This document shows positions 18,496 through 27,167 of a DNA stretch of 51,188 nucleotides, in pieces. The stretch's first letter is position 1, and every line of letters starts with the position of its first letter. A program made the position numbers and the translations under genes. The DNA comes from Luteimonas sp. FCS-9 (GTDB taxonomy: Bacteria; Pseudomonadota; Gammaproteobacteria; Xanthomonadales; Xanthomonadaceae), in NCBI RefSeq assembly GCF_001014645.1, contig NZ_LASZ01000021.1, forward strand, positions 1 to 51,188. Direction: 5' to 3'. The notes below the pieces were generated by a model. That model was given only the letters and a program-made list of their open reading frames with translations, was not told the DNA's origin and did no database searches.

Positions 18496-21400
18496 GTGCA
18501 CAACGACGCGCACAATGCCCGGCCGTCCACTGCTGGCCGGCGCCGCGTCCGCACCGGCGCGCGACGACGCTGGGCTCTGGTCGCGCTCGCGGCGCTGCTC
18601 GGGCTGCTGGCGCAGGCACCGGCCGGCACGCAGGTGCCCGCCGACGCCGCGGCCGCGTCGAGCCTGGAGGTCTACGGCCTCGACGAGGGCCTGTCGCAGC
18701 TGACCGTCACGTCGATGAGCGGCGACGACCAGGGGTTCCTGTGGGTGGGCACGCAGGACGGGCTCAACCGCTTCGATGGCCACCGCTTCCGCACCTATCG
18801 CGCCTCGGGCGTGCCCGGCGAGCCGGGCCTGGCGAGCAGCGGCATCGACAGCCTGGCGTTCGAGGCCGCCGAGACGCGGATGTGGCTGGGCACCAACGAC
18901 GCCGGGCTGGAGGTCGTGCACCTGCCGACCTGGACGCGGCGACGGCTGGGCGTCGACGACGGCCTGTCGCACACGCGGGTCACCGAGATCCTGCTCGACC
19001 CTGCCGGCGGCGCGTGGCTGGGCACCGAAGGCGGGCTGGACCATGTCGACGCGGCGGTCGCGCGCGTCCAGCGACTGGGCGCGACCGGCGAGATCGTCGG
19101 GCTGGTCTGGGCGGCGGGCCGGGCGCAGCCGGTCGCACTGGATGCCGACTGCGGGCTGTGGGCGATCGGCACCGACGGGCTCGAGGCGCTGCCCGCGCCG
19201 CCCGGCGCACGCCGGTGCCTGGCCCTGCAATCGGGTCGCGAGGGGCTGTGGGTCGCCTCGGACGCGGGCCTGCACCGGCTCGACATGCGCGGCACGCCGG
19301 TGCGCCACTGGCCGATGGCCGCGCTGGGCGGCGGCACGGCGCGGCCCACGGCGATGATCCGGCTCGACGACGGCCGGTTGCTGGTGGGCTTCGCCGACGG
19401 CGGCGTCGTGCAGCTCGCGCCGGGCAGCGACCGGCCGCAACGGCTGCGCTTCGACCAGCCGCCGCGCAGTGCGATCACCCGCTTCCACCAGGGCCAGTCG
19501 GGCGCGTGGTGGATCGGCACCTACACCTCGGGCCTGTACCGGGCACGGCCGCTGTCGTCGGTGATCCGCTACGACGGCGCCGGCCTGGGCGAGATGCGCG
19601 ACTGGTCGAGCCCGAGCATCCGCGCGATCCGGCGCGACGGCGCGCGGATGCTGATCGGTTCCGACGGCGGCCTGCACCTGCGCGACGGACAGGGCCCGTG
19701 GCGGGCGGTACCGGCACTGGCGACCGCCTCGGTGCGCGCGCTCGAGCCCGACGGCACCGGCGGCTGGTGGGTCGGCACGCTGTCGGGGCTGCACCGGCTG
19801 CATCGCGACGGCGGCCTCGAACCGGTCGAGGGCCTGCGCGACCCGCGCATCGACGCGCTGCTGCGCGCCGGCGACACGCTGTGGGTGGGCACCCGCAGCG
19901 GGCTGGTCCGCCTCGAGCGCGGACGCGCGGTGGCCGACCCGCGGCTGGCGGCGATCGACGGCAGCGTGGTCACCAGCCTCTACCGCGACGTCGACGGCAG
20001 CCTGCTGGTGGGCACCAACACCCGCGGGCTGTGGCGGCTGCGCGGCGATGCGTTCGCGCAGCTGCAGCCCACCGGCGCCGGCCTGCATCACGCGGTGTGG
20101 GCGATCCACGCCGACGCCCACGCGGTGTGGGCGGGGACCTTCGGCGGCGGGCTGTTCCGGATCGACCGCGCGACCGGCGCCTCGACGGTGCTGACCGACC
20201 GCGACGGACTGACCAACAACGTCGTCTACCGCATCCTGCCCGACCCGGGCGGGCGCCTGTGGGTGAGCACGAACCTGGGCCTGAGCGTCTACGACCACGA
20301 CAACGGCATCGTGCAGAACCTCGGCCGCCGCGACGGCCTGCGCAACCAGGAATACAACAGCGGCTCGGCGTTCCAGGACGGCGACGGCCTGCTGTACTTC
20401 GGCGGCACGCTGGGGCTGGACGTGATCGCACCGATGCAGCTGCCGCGGCGCAGCGCGCCGGCGCGGCCGGTGCTGACCGGCCTGCAGCTGCTGAGCCGGC
20501 GCAACGACGTCGAGGCGCGCCGCGCCGGCGAGACCGACATCGTCTATGCCGAGCGGATCGAGCTCGACGACGAGGACGACGTGTTCACGATCGGCATGAC
20601 CGCGATCGACTTCCTCGCGCCGGCCGCCGCGCAGCTGCGCTACCGGGTCGAGGGCCTGCACGCGGGCTGGCTGTACCCGCACCAGGCGCGCACCGAGGTC
20701 TCGCTCAACCACCTGCCCGCGGGCCGCTACCGGCTGGAGGTGCAGGCGGCCGGCCGCGACGGGACGTTCGGGCCGTCGCGGGTGCTGGAGATGCGCATGC
20801 CGCCTCCGCCGTGGCGCCACCCGCTGGCCTACGCCGGCTATGCGCTGCTGGCGGCCTGCGCGCTGGCGCTGTTCGTCTGGCGCGCGCGGCGCGCGGTGCA
20901 CCACGAGCGCGAGCGCGCCGAACTGCTCGACCGGACCGTCGCCGAGCGCACGGCGCAGCTCGAGCAGGCCAACCGGCAGCTGCAGCTGAGCAACGCCCAG
21001 CTCGACGCGGCGACCCGGCTCGACCCGCTGACCCACGTCGCCAACCGGCGCGAGCTACAGGACTGGCTCGCGCGCGAATCCCAGCGCGTCCCGGCGCGGC
21101 CAGACCTGGGGGCCACGCACGATGCGCTGTACTTCTTCATGCTCGACATCGATGCGTTCAAGCGCATCAACGACACCCGCGGCCACCAGGCCGGCGACGA
21201 GGTGCTGGTGCAGTTTGCGCACCGGCTGCGCGGGCTGTGCCGCGGCGACGACCTGCTGGTGCGCTGGGGCGGCGAGGAGTTCCTGCTGGTCGTGCGCCTG
21301 GACCGCACGGAGGCCGCGTCGCGGCTGGCCGAGCGCATCCGCGACGTCGTCGCCGCCGAGCCGGTCGTGCTGGTCCAGGGCCCGCCGCTGCATCTGACGT

Positions 21401-21660
21401 GCTCGATCGGCTTCGCGCCGTGGCCGTTCTCGCCCGACTGGCCGTCGCTCGGCGACTGGCAGCAGACCAGCGCGCTGGCCGACCGCTGCCTGTACGCCGC
21501 CAAGGCCGCCGGGCGCGACGCCTGGGTCGGCCTGGTGCCGACCGCCGCGCCGGACCCCCGCCAACTGCACGCGCTGTTCGCCGGCGCCGACCCCGCGGCA
21601 CTGGGCGAAAGCGTGCGCTGCCTGCATTCGACGCCCGCGCCGCCGGCATTCGGGCTGTAG
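18496..21660 (+). CDS. Beta-propeller (Reg_prop/Y_Y_Y) diguanylate cyclase
   Basis: A 1054-aa inner-membrane sensor. A signal anchor (about 25-46) is followed by a periplasmic propeller of repeated blades with the signature GLWVGT/WLGT-DGL (LWVGTQDGLNRFD, MWLGTNDAGL, AWLGTEGGLD, WWVGTLSGLHRL, LWVGTRSGLVRL and others). A Y_Y_Y domain (about 650-770), one transmembrane helix (about 777-795), a coiled coil and a GGDEF domain complete it. The active site is RWGGEEF (Gly925-Phe929), so cyclic-di-GMP synthesis is expected. The inhibitory I-site is intact as RGDD (916-919). The GTG start at 18496 is the only plausible start before the signal anchor. It is divergent from the LuxR-type regulator by 86 bp. 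Confidence 0.93.
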   Translation: MHNDAHNARPSTAGRRRVRTGARRRWALVALAALLGLLAQAPAGTQVPADAAAASSLEVYGLDEGLSQLTVTSMSGDDQGFLWVGTQDGLNRFDGHRFRTYRASGVPGEPGLASSGIDSLAFEAAETRMWLGTNDAGLEVVHLPTWTRRRLGVDDGLSHTRVTEILLDPAGGAWLGTEGGLDHVDAAVARVQRLGATGEIVGLVWAAGRAQPVALDADCGLWAIGTDGLEALPAPPGARRCLALQSGREGLWVASDAGLHRLDMRGTPVRHWPMAALGGGTARPTAMIRLDDGRLLVGFADGGVVQLAPGSDRPQRLRFDQPPRSAITRFHQGQSGAWWIGTYTSGLYRARPLSSVIRYDGAGLGEMRDWSSPSIRAIRRDGARMLIGSDGGLHLRDGQGPWRAVPALATASVRALEPDGTGGWWVGTLSGLHRLHRDGGLEPVEGLRDPRIDALLRAGDTLWVGTRSGLVRLERGRAVADPRLAAIDGSVVTSLYRDVDGSLLVGTNTRGLWRLRGDAFAQLQPTGAGLHHAVWAIHADAHAVWAGTFGGGLFRIDRATGASTVLTDRDGLTNNVVYRILPDPGGRLWVSTNLGLSVYDHDNGIVQNLGRRDGLRNQEYNSGSAFQDGDGLLYFGGTLGLDVIAPMQLPRRSAPARPVLTGLQLLSRRNDVEARRAGETDIVYAERIELDDEDDVFTIGMTAIDFLAPAAAQLRYRVEGLHAGWLYPHQARTEVSLNHLPAGRYRLEVQAAGRDGTFGPSRVLEMRMPPPPWRHPLAYAGYALLAACALALFVWRARRAVHHERERAELLDRTVAERTAQLEQANRQLQLSNAQLDAATRLDPLTHVANRRELQDWLARESQRVPARPDLGATHDALYFFMLDIDAFKRINDTRGHQAGDEVLVQFAHRLRGLCRGDDLLVRWGGEEFLLVVRLDRTEAASRLAERIRDVVAAEPVVLVQGPPLHLTCSIGFAPWPFSPDWPSLGDWQQTSALADRCLYAAKAAGRDAWVGLVPTAAPDPRQLHALFAGADPAALGESVRCLHSTPAPPAFGL

Positions 21661-21672
21661 CGCCGCGGCGGC

Positions 21673-22899
21673 CTAGAGCTGGTCGAGCCGGATGCGGTTG
21701 GCGAACAGCGAGAACGCCAGCATGCCGGCCAGCCCACCGGCGCGCGCCAGCCACGGCGGCAGCCAGTGCGGCGGCAGCAGCGTGCCGTCGTCGAACAGCG
21801 GCGCGAAGCGGTGCGCGTCGTCGAGCGTCATCTTGCCCGCGAACAGCTGCCGGCACAGCGGCAGCCGGCGCTGCGCCAGCGCCTGGCGGAAGAACGTGTG
21901 CACGTCGATCAGTCCGCGCAGGTACACCGTGTCCTTGGTGAACGCGTGGCCGCCGCCCAGCGGCACGCCGCGGAACACCCGCTGCGCCGACGCGAAGCTC
22001 TCGGCCGGCGCCTGGCCGGCGGCATGGAAGTGGTCGAAGACCTGCAGGAAATCGGCGCCGTCCAGCGCAAGCGCGATCGCCTCGGTGCGCAGGCTGACGC
22101 GCTTCATGCGGCCGATGTCGAGGCTGCCGGTGATCTGCTCGGCGAACACCGCCAGTCCCTCCTGCGTGGCGGTGGTGCGCGGGGAGGCCATCGCCAGGCT
22201 CGGCAGCACCGGCTGCGCACGGCCGTTGAGCGCGGTGAGCGAATGCACGAACGCCTCGTGCTGCAGCAGTTGGTCGCGGTCGTGCGGCGAATAGCGCGCG
22301 TCGGCGCGCAGGCGCAGCCGGTAGGCACCGGCCGCGGCCTTGGCGATCAGTCCGGCATCGAGCTCGACGGCGACCACGCGCGCGCCGAAATACGCGTCCA
22401 GGTCGCCCTGCAGTTGCGCCTGCAGCGTGGCCGCGTCGATCGTCGGGTCGTCGGCTTCGCCGAGCAGCGCGGGATCGTAGGCATCGGCGATCTGGAGGAA
22501 ATGCCGCGCCGCGTCGCACGTGGTCAGCGCCCCGCCCGGCAGCGGCGCGTCCGGGCGGCCGTACAGCGCGATCGCATGCGCGCCGGCCGCGCCGGTGCCC
22601 AGCGCCTCGAGCAGGCGCGCGGCGGTGTCCCAGGCCTGCGCCGATTCGACCAGGTAGGCGCCCAGCGGATGCTGCGCATCGGCCGCCGCCGCGACCGCGG
22701 CCAGCTCGCGGCGCGCGTCGGTGAAGTCGAGCGCGGGATACGCGACCGCCGGCATCTCCCGGCGCCCGGCCGCGAACGCGGCGAGGAACCGCTGCTGCGT
22801 CTTAGGCGCCCAGCTCGCAAGCCCGAGCAACCGGATCCCGCGCGCGGCCGCGACCATGCGCGCATCCAGCGCGGCGTGACGGGTGATCGCATCGGGCAT
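21673..22899 (-). CDS. QEGLA-motif (DUF1704) protein, MATCAP-like metallocarboxypeptidase family
   Basis: A 408-aa cytosolic protein. It carries the family hallmark TATQEGLAVFAE (Gln246-Glu247) and, 27 residues earlier, HEAFVH (His214, Glu215, His219), a zinc-binding HExxxH arrangement. This is the same pair of motifs as in the eukaryotic microtubule tyrosine carboxypeptidases (MATCAP/KIAA0895), and the bacterial members are often annotated as flavohemoglobin expression-modulating proteins. Catalytic residues appear intact, so a peptidase acting on a C-terminal residue is plausible; substrate unknown. ATG 22899 has GGAG seven bases upstream. It is convergent with the diguanylate cyclase, stop codons being 12 bases apart. 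Confidence 0.85.
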   Translation of the reverse strand: MPDAITRHAALDARMVAAARGIRLLGLASWAPKTQQRFLAAFAAGRREMPAVAYPALDFTDARRELAAVAAAADAQHPLGAYLVESAQAWDTAARLLEALGTGAAGAHAIALYGRPDAPLPGGALTTCDAARHFLQIADAYDPALLGEADDPTIDAATLQAQLQGDLDAYFGARVVAVELDAGLIAKAAAGAYRLRLRADARYSPHDRDQLLQHEAFVHSLTALNGRAQPVLPSLAMASPRTTATQEGLAVFAEQITGSLDIGRMKRVSLRTEAIALALDGADFLQVFDHFHAAGQAPAESFASAQRVFRGVPLGGGHAFTKDTVYLRGLIDVHTFFRQALAQRRLPLCRQLFAGKMTLDDAHRFAPLFDDGTLLPPHWLPPWLARAGGLAGMLAFSLFANRIRLDQL

Positions 22900-23126
22900 C
22901 GGCGGCTCCTGACGGCGGCACGGACCACTGTAGCAACGCGCCGTCCTCGAAGCCCGGGTGCACATACGTTCGCGCGGCGGCGCGCGCCCTCTTCCCAGCC
23001 CTCCACCCGTGAATGGCGCAATGTCCGCACGCGGGGGAGAGAGCGCATCGCCGGCGCGTCGGCATCAGGTCGGCATATCCCGCCCCCAGGGGATCAAGAC
23101 AGTTTCACTTCGCACCTACCATGGCA

Positions 23127-23192
23127 CCCACCTCCCCCGCCTGCGGGGGAGGTCGACGCGCGCAGCGCGTCGGGTGGGGGCACGGGCTTTCC
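23127..23192. repeat. Double-hairpin palindromic repeat, inverted copy
   Basis: CACCTCCCCCGC/GCGGGGGAGGT, then a GACGCGCGCAGCGCGTC hairpin, then GGGTGGGGGCACGGGCTTTCC. It is the reverse complement of the 8612 copy and shares even the outer GGAAAGCCCGTGCCCCCACCC segment, so the mobile or amplified unit extends beyond the hairpins. Confidence 0.85.
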
Positions 23193-23212
23193 CCATAGCT
23201 CCCCTCGCGCCA

Positions 23213-23256
23213 TCGCCCCCACCCCAACCCTCCCCCGCACGCGGGGGAGGGAGCGC
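23213..23256. repeat. Variant-B hairpin repeat
   Basis: GCCCCCACCCCAACC followed by CTCCCCCGC/GCGGGGGAG and GGAGCG. It matches the reverse complement of 8816-8857 with TT/CC changes that keep the hairpin pairing. Confidence 0.75.
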
Positions 23257-23305
23257 GGCACTGCAGCGGTCGGGGGCGTCGCACCGCAGAGCGCGCGCCC
23301 TGCAC

Positions 23306-24391
23306 TCAGCGTCGCCCGGGCCGTCGTCCCGCCGAGCGGGCATCGTCCTGGCGGGCAGCCAGGCGGTCGGCGCGGCGGGCCGTGGCGGCGTCGCGCTCGT
23401 CGCGCAGCTTGAGGTAGTTGGCCAGCCGCTGCGGGCTCAGCGTACCGGCCTCGACCGCGGCGCGCACGGCGCAGCCGGGCTCGCGTTCGTGCCGGCAGTC
23501 GCGGAAGCGGCAGTCGGCGGCCAGTGCCTCGATGTCGGCGAAACCGCCCTCCGACAGGTCCTCCTCGCCGGTCGGCTTGAGTTCGCGCATGCCGGGGGTG
23601 TCGATCAGGCAGGCGCCCGCAGGCAGCGGGATCAGTGCGCGGTGGGTGGTGGTGTGGCGGCCGCGGTCGTCGCTGTCGCGGACCGCGCCGGTGCGCATGC
23701 GCTCGCGGCCGAGCAATGTGTTGGTCAGCGTCGACTTGCCGGCCCCCGAGCTGCCGACCAGCACCGCGGTCGTGCCCGGTCCGAGCCAGGGATGCAGCGC
23801 GGCGACGCTGTCGGGCTCGCGGGCATTCACCGCGAGCACGGCCACGCCCAGCGCGGCGACCTCGGCCAGCGCGGCGCGCGCGGCCTCGGGATCGGCGGTG
23901 TCGCGGTCGGCCTTGGTCAGCACGACGACCGGCGTGCCGCCGCCCTGCACCAGCAACAGGTAGCGCTCGATGCGGCGCGGGTTGAAGTCGGCGTCGAGCC
24001 CGCAGACCACCAGCACAGTGTCGATGTTGGCGGCGATCAGCTGCTGGCGGTAGTGCTCGCCGGCGGCCGCGCGCTTGATCGCGCTGCGCCGGGGCAGCAT
24101 CGCGACGATGCGGCGGCCGTCCTCGACCAGTACCCAGTCGCCGACCGCGGCGCGGTGTTCGGGCGCCATCGTGCCCTTGCGGTAGCCGCTGCGGCGCAGC
24201 CAATCGGGCAGCGACTCGACCGCCTGTGCCTCGCCCGGCGCGCCGGCGACGAGGTAACCGGAGCGGTGCTGCTCGACCACGCGCATCGGCCGCGCCTGCG
24301 GATGGGCGGCCATCGCCTCGGCCCAGGGGCCGGACGGCGCGCCGTCGAACGGCCAGCCGATCGCGCGCAGCGCGGCGTCGGGGGGCGTCAA
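23306..24391 (-). CDS. rsgA: Ribosome small subunit-dependent GTPase A
   Basis: A circularly permuted GTPase that helps mature the 30S subunit. Its 361 aa show an N-terminal OB-fold (GDWVLVEDGRRIVAMLPRRSAIKR), then the motifs in permuted order: G4 VVLTKADR, G1 (P-loop) GSSGAGKSTLTN, and G3 DTPGMREL. The C-terminal zinc site is CRFRDCRHEREPGC (Cys-x4-Cys-x-His-x5-Cys). All match the family. The start at ATG 24391 is preceded by TAGAAT (24422-24427) on the minus strand, a likely -10. It is isolated on its strand, with repeats on both sides. Confidence 0.95.
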   Translation of the reverse strand: MTPPDAALRAIGWPFDGAPSGPWAEAMAAHPQARPMRVVEQHRSGYLVAGAPGEAQAVESLPDWLRRSGYRKGTMAPEHRAAVGDWVLVEDGRRIVAMLPRRSAIKRAAAGEHYRQQLIAANIDTVLVVCGLDADFNPRRIERYLLLVQGGGTPVVVLTKADRDTADPEAARAALAEVAALGVAVLAVNAREPDSVAALHPWLGPGTTAVLVGSSGAGKSTLTNTLLGRERMRTGAVRDSDDRGRHTTTHRALIPLPAGACLIDTPGMRELKPTGEEDLSEGGFADIEALAADCRFRDCRHEREPGCAVRAAVEAGTLSPQRLANYLKLRDERDAATARRADRLAARQDDARSAGRRPGRR

Positions 24392-24421
24392 GCAGGGAGA
24401 TGCGCGGTCGTCATGGCTGCG

Positions 24422-24427
24422 ATTCTA
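24422..24427 (-). promoter_or_regulatory. rsgA: Candidate -10 box of rsgA
   Basis: TAGAAT on the minus strand followed by CG, 31 bases before the rsgA ATG. It abuts the GTAG repeat at 24433, so that repeat occupies the -35 region. Confidence 0.4.
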
Positions 24428-24432
24428 CGGGT

Positions 24433-24498
24433 GTAGGCGCGCGCTCGTGCGCGATGGCCTGACTGGGAATGCCCCATCGCGCGCGAGCGCGCTCCTAC
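24433..24498. repeat. GTAG-headed palindromic repeat pair (SMAG/REP-like)
   Basis: GTAGGCGCGCGCTCGTGCGCGATGG at one end and its inverted counterpart CCATCGCGCGCGAGCGCGCTCCTAC at the other, 66 bp overall. The outer GTAG/CTAC heads and the inverted pairing match the REP elements called SMAG in Stenotrophomonas. It lies between divergent rsgA and alaA. Confidence 0.85.
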
Positions 24499-24531
24499 AG
24501 GGGATGCGCCACGGGCACGCGGCTTTTCGGC

Positions 24532-24537
24532 TAGCAT
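24532..24537 (+). promoter_or_regulatory. alaA: Candidate -10 box of alaA
   Basis: TAGCAT, 32 bases before the alaA ATG and just after the GTAG repeat. It is of the TAGxxT type seen at other starts here. No -35 is obvious. Confidence 0.3.
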
Positions 24538-24569
24538 CGCGCGACACCCCCAGCGCAGAGCGCCGTCCG

Positions 24570-25832
24570 ATGTCCGCCCCCCTCAAAACCCGCGAACGCC
24601 TGTCCGAAGTGCGCTACGAGATCCGCGGCGAACTGGCCCGGCGGGCGCGCGAGCTGGAGGCGCAGGGGCGCACGCTGATCAAGCTCAACATCGGCAACCC
24701 CGGCGCATTCGGGTTCCGCGCGCCCGAGCACCTGCAGCGCGCGATCGCCGAGCGCATCCACGACACCGATCCCTACACCCACCAGCAGGGCCTGCCGCTC
24801 GCGCGCGAGGCGATCGCCGCGCACCATGTCGCGCGCGGCGGGCACGGCATCTCGCCCGAGCGCGTGTTCGTGGGCAACGGCGTCAGCGAGCTGATCGACA
24901 TCGCGCTGCGCGCGCTGCTCAACCCCGGCGACGAGGTGCTGGTGCCCTCGCCCGACTACCCGCTGTGGTCGGCCGCGACGATCCTCAACGACGGCCGGCC
25001 GGTGTTCTACCAGTGCAAGGCCGAGCACGGCTTCCTGCCCGATCCCGACGCGCCCGAGGCGCTGGTCTCGCCGCGCACGCGCGCGATCGTGCTGATCAAC
25101 CCGAACAACCCGACCGGCGCGGTGTACCCGCGCGCGCTGCTCGAGCGCATCGTCGCCATCGCGCAGCGCCACGGCCTGCTGCTGCTGTGCGACGAGATCT
25201 ACGACGGCATCACCTACGACGGCGCGGCGTTCGAGCCGATCGCACCGATCGCGGGCGACGTGCCCTGCGTGTCGTTCGGCGGCCTGTCGAAGGTGCACCG
25301 CGCCTGCGGCTGGCGCGTGGGCTGGGCGGTGCTGTCGGGCGACGAGACGCGCAGCCGCGACTTCCGCAACGCGATGGACCTGCTGGGCGCGCTGCGCCTG
25401 TGCGCGAACGTGCCGGGCCAGTTCGCGATCGAGGCGGCGCTGACCGGCATCGACACGATCGGCGCGCTGTGCGCGCCCGGCGGCCGGCTGTACGAGGCGC
25501 GCCGCGCGGTGGTCGAGGCCTGCACGGCGAGCCGCTACCTGCAGCTGGTCGAGCCGGCCGGGGCGCTGTACGCGTTCCCGGGCATCGCCGCCGAGTACGC
25601 GCAGGGCTTCGACGACCACGCGTTCGCGCTGGAGCTGATGGACGCCGAGGGCGTGCTGGTGGTGCCGGGCAACAGCTTCAACGTGCCCTACCGCAACCAT
25701 TTCCGCGTGACGCTGCTGCCCGAGCCGGCGCAGCTGCGCGAGGTGTTCGCGCGCATCGAGCGCGTGCTCGAACGCCAGATTGCCGACGCGCGCAAGGTCG
25801 TGCCGCTGGTGCCGCGCGCGGCCAATGGCTGA
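24570..25832 (+). CDS. alaA: Alanine/pyruvate aminotransferase (class I, AlaA type)
   Basis: A 420-aa PLP enzyme that transfers an amino group from glutamate to pyruvate to give alanine. Class-I features are present: LNIGNPGAFGF near the N-terminus, YTHQQGLPLAREAIA, VFVGNGVSELIDIALRALL, PDYPLWSAA, LINPNNPTGAVYP, LLLCDEIYDGI, and the Schiff-base Lys241 in SFGGLSKVHRACGWRVGW, with Arg in the C-terminal FRVTLLPE. This combination is that of AlaA rather than AspC. ATG 24570 follows a non-coding GTAG repeat. The next gene starts inside its last codons (8-bp overlap). Confidence 0.93.
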   Translation: MSAPLKTRERLSEVRYEIRGELARRARELEAQGRTLIKLNIGNPGAFGFRAPEHLQRAIAERIHDTDPYTHQQGLPLAREAIAAHHVARGGHGISPERVFVGNGVSELIDIALRALLNPGDEVLVPSPDYPLWSAATILNDGRPVFYQCKAEHGFLPDPDAPEALVSPRTRAIVLINPNNPTGAVYPRALLERIVAIAQRHGLLLLCDEIYDGITYDGAAFEPIAPIAGDVPCVSFGGLSKVHRACGWRVGWAVLSGDETRSRDFRNAMDLLGALRLCANVPGQFAIEAALTGIDTIGALCAPGGRLYEARRAVVEACTASRYLQLVEPAGALYAFPGIAAEYAQGFDDHAFALELMDAEGVLVVPGNSFNVPYRNHFRVTLLPEPAQLREVFARIERVLERQIADARKVVPLVPRAANG

Positions 25833-26454
25833 GCGGGCGGTGCCGCTGCGCTATCTCGCGCTCGGCGACAGCTACACGATCGGCGAGGGCATCGCGCCCG
25901 AGTCGCGCTGGCCGGTCGTGCTGGCCGACGCGCTGCGCGCGGCCGGCGCGGCGATCGATGCCCCGCGCATCGTCGCCACCACGGGCTGGACCACCGACGA
26001 GCTCGACGCCGGCATCGATGCCGCGGCGCCCGAGGGGCCGTTCGACCTGGTCAGCCTGCTGATCGGCGTCAACGACCAGTACCGCGGCCGCGCCGTCGAC
26101 GATTACGTCCCGCGCTTCGAGGCGCTGCTGCGCCGCGCGCTCGGCTTCGCCGGCGACCGTGCCGAACGCGTGTTCGTGCTCGCGATCCCAGACTGGGGCG
26201 TCACGCCGTTCGGCGCGCACTCGGGCCGCGACGTCGCCGCGATCGCGCGCACGCTCGACGCGTACAACGCCGCCGCGGCCGCCGTCTGCGCGCGGCACGG
26301 CGTGGCGTTCGTCGACATCGCGCCGGTCAGCCGCGCACACGGGCACGCGCCTGCGATGCTTGCCGACGACGGCCTGCATCCCTCGGCCGCGCTGCACGCG
26401 CTCTGGGCCCGGCTGGCGCTGCCGGTCGTACGCGGCTTATTGTCGCGGGCATGA
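25825..26454 (+). CDS. SGNH/GDSL-type hydrolase
   Basis: A 209-aa esterase-fold protein. Block I is YLALGDSYTIGEG (nucleophile Ser), block III LLIGVNDQYRG (oxyanion Asn), and block V DGLHPSALH-like with the catalytic Asp and His (DDGLHPS). No signal peptide is seen, so it is probably cytosolic. The start at 25825 overlaps the end of alaA by 8 bp and its stop overlaps the next ATG (ATGA at 26451). Substrate unknown; lipid or acyl-ester cleavage is usual for this fold. Confidence 0.88.
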   Translation: MAERAVPLRYLALGDSYTIGEGIAPESRWPVVLADALRAAGAAIDAPRIVATTGWTTDELDAGIDAAAPEGPFDLVSLLIGVNDQYRGRAVDDYVPRFEALLRRALGFAGDRAERVFVLAIPDWGVTPFGAHSGRDVAAIARTLDAYNAAAAAVCARHGVAFVDIAPVSRAHGHAPAMLADDGLHPSAALHALWARLALPVVRGLLSRA

Positions 26455-27167
26455 CCGCGACCGCCTCCGACGCCGCCCCGCTCTCCACCGCCCCGTTCCC
26501 GCGCGAGGACGCCCGCGGCATCGCCCGCGCATTCCTGCCGCGGCACCCGCTGGGCAACCGCTACGACTACTACTACACGCTGACCAAGCTGCGCACCGAC
26601 CCGCTGTACCCAGGCGTGCTGCAGGCGCTGCGGCCGACGGCCGCGCCGGTGCTCGACCTGGGCTGCGGCCTGGGGCTGCTGGCGCACGCGCTGCACGCCG
26701 ACGGCCAGGCGCTGACCTACGCCGGCGTCGACATCGACGCGGCCAAGATCCGCCGCGGCCGCGAGGTCGCCGCGCGCGCGGGACTGGCCGACGTGCGGCT
26801 GGACGTGCTCGACCTCGCCGCCGGCCTGCCCGCCCACCGCGGCAGCGTGGCGATCCTCGACGTGCTGCAGTACCTGACGCACGAACGCCAGCGCGCGCTG
26901 CTCGACGAGGCGATCGCGATGCTCGTGCCCGGCGCGCGGCTGGTGATCCGCAGCGGCCTGGCCGACGACTCGACGCGCAGCCGCACCTCGCGCATCACCG
27001 ACCGGCTCGCCAACCTCGCCGGCTGGATGCAGGAGCGCGCGCGCAGCTACCCGACCGCCGACGGCCTGCGCGCGCAGCTCGAGGGCGCGGGCCTGCAGAC
27101 GACGCTGCGGCCGCTCTACGGCGACACGCCGTTCAACAACTGGCTGATCGTGGGCAGCCGCGCATGA
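26451..27167 (+). CDS. Class I SAM-dependent methyltransferase
   Basis: 238 aa. Motif I VLDLGCGLGLLAHAL and the acidic strand-2 end YAGVDIDAAKIRRGRE define a Rossmann-fold methyltransferase; VAILDVLQYLTHERQ is motif IV. The N-terminus contains HPLGNRYDYYYTLTKLRTDPLYPGVL, suggesting a small family of its own. It overlaps the preceding hydrolase by 4 bp and the following gene by 4 bp (ATGA at 27164). No transmembrane helix. Substrate cannot be read; pairing with an SGNH hydrolase suggests a lipid or acyl-ester substrate. Confidence 0.87.
   Translation: MTATASDAAPLSTAPFPREDARGIARAFLPRHPLGNRYDYYYTLTKLRTDPLYPGVLQALRPTAAPVLDLGCGLGLLAHALHADGQALTYAGVDIDAAKIRRGREVAARAGLADVRLDVLDLAAGLPAHRGSVAILDVLQYLTHERQRALLDEAIAMLVPGARLVIRSGLADDSTRSRTSRITDRLANLAGWMQERARSYPTADGLRAQLEGAGLQTTLRPLYGDTPFNNWLIVGSRA

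Larger units (their letters stand above)
22900..23305. other. Non-coding gap with palindromic repeats
   Basis: About 400 bases between the QEGLA gene start and the rsgA stop. It contains one inverted copy of the double-hairpin repeat and one variant-B hairpin (listed separately). The stretch 22966-23110 is unique sequence that must contain the promoter of the leftward QEGLA gene; no convincing -10/-35 pair is seen. No coding potential beyond repetitive frames. Confidence 0.6.
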
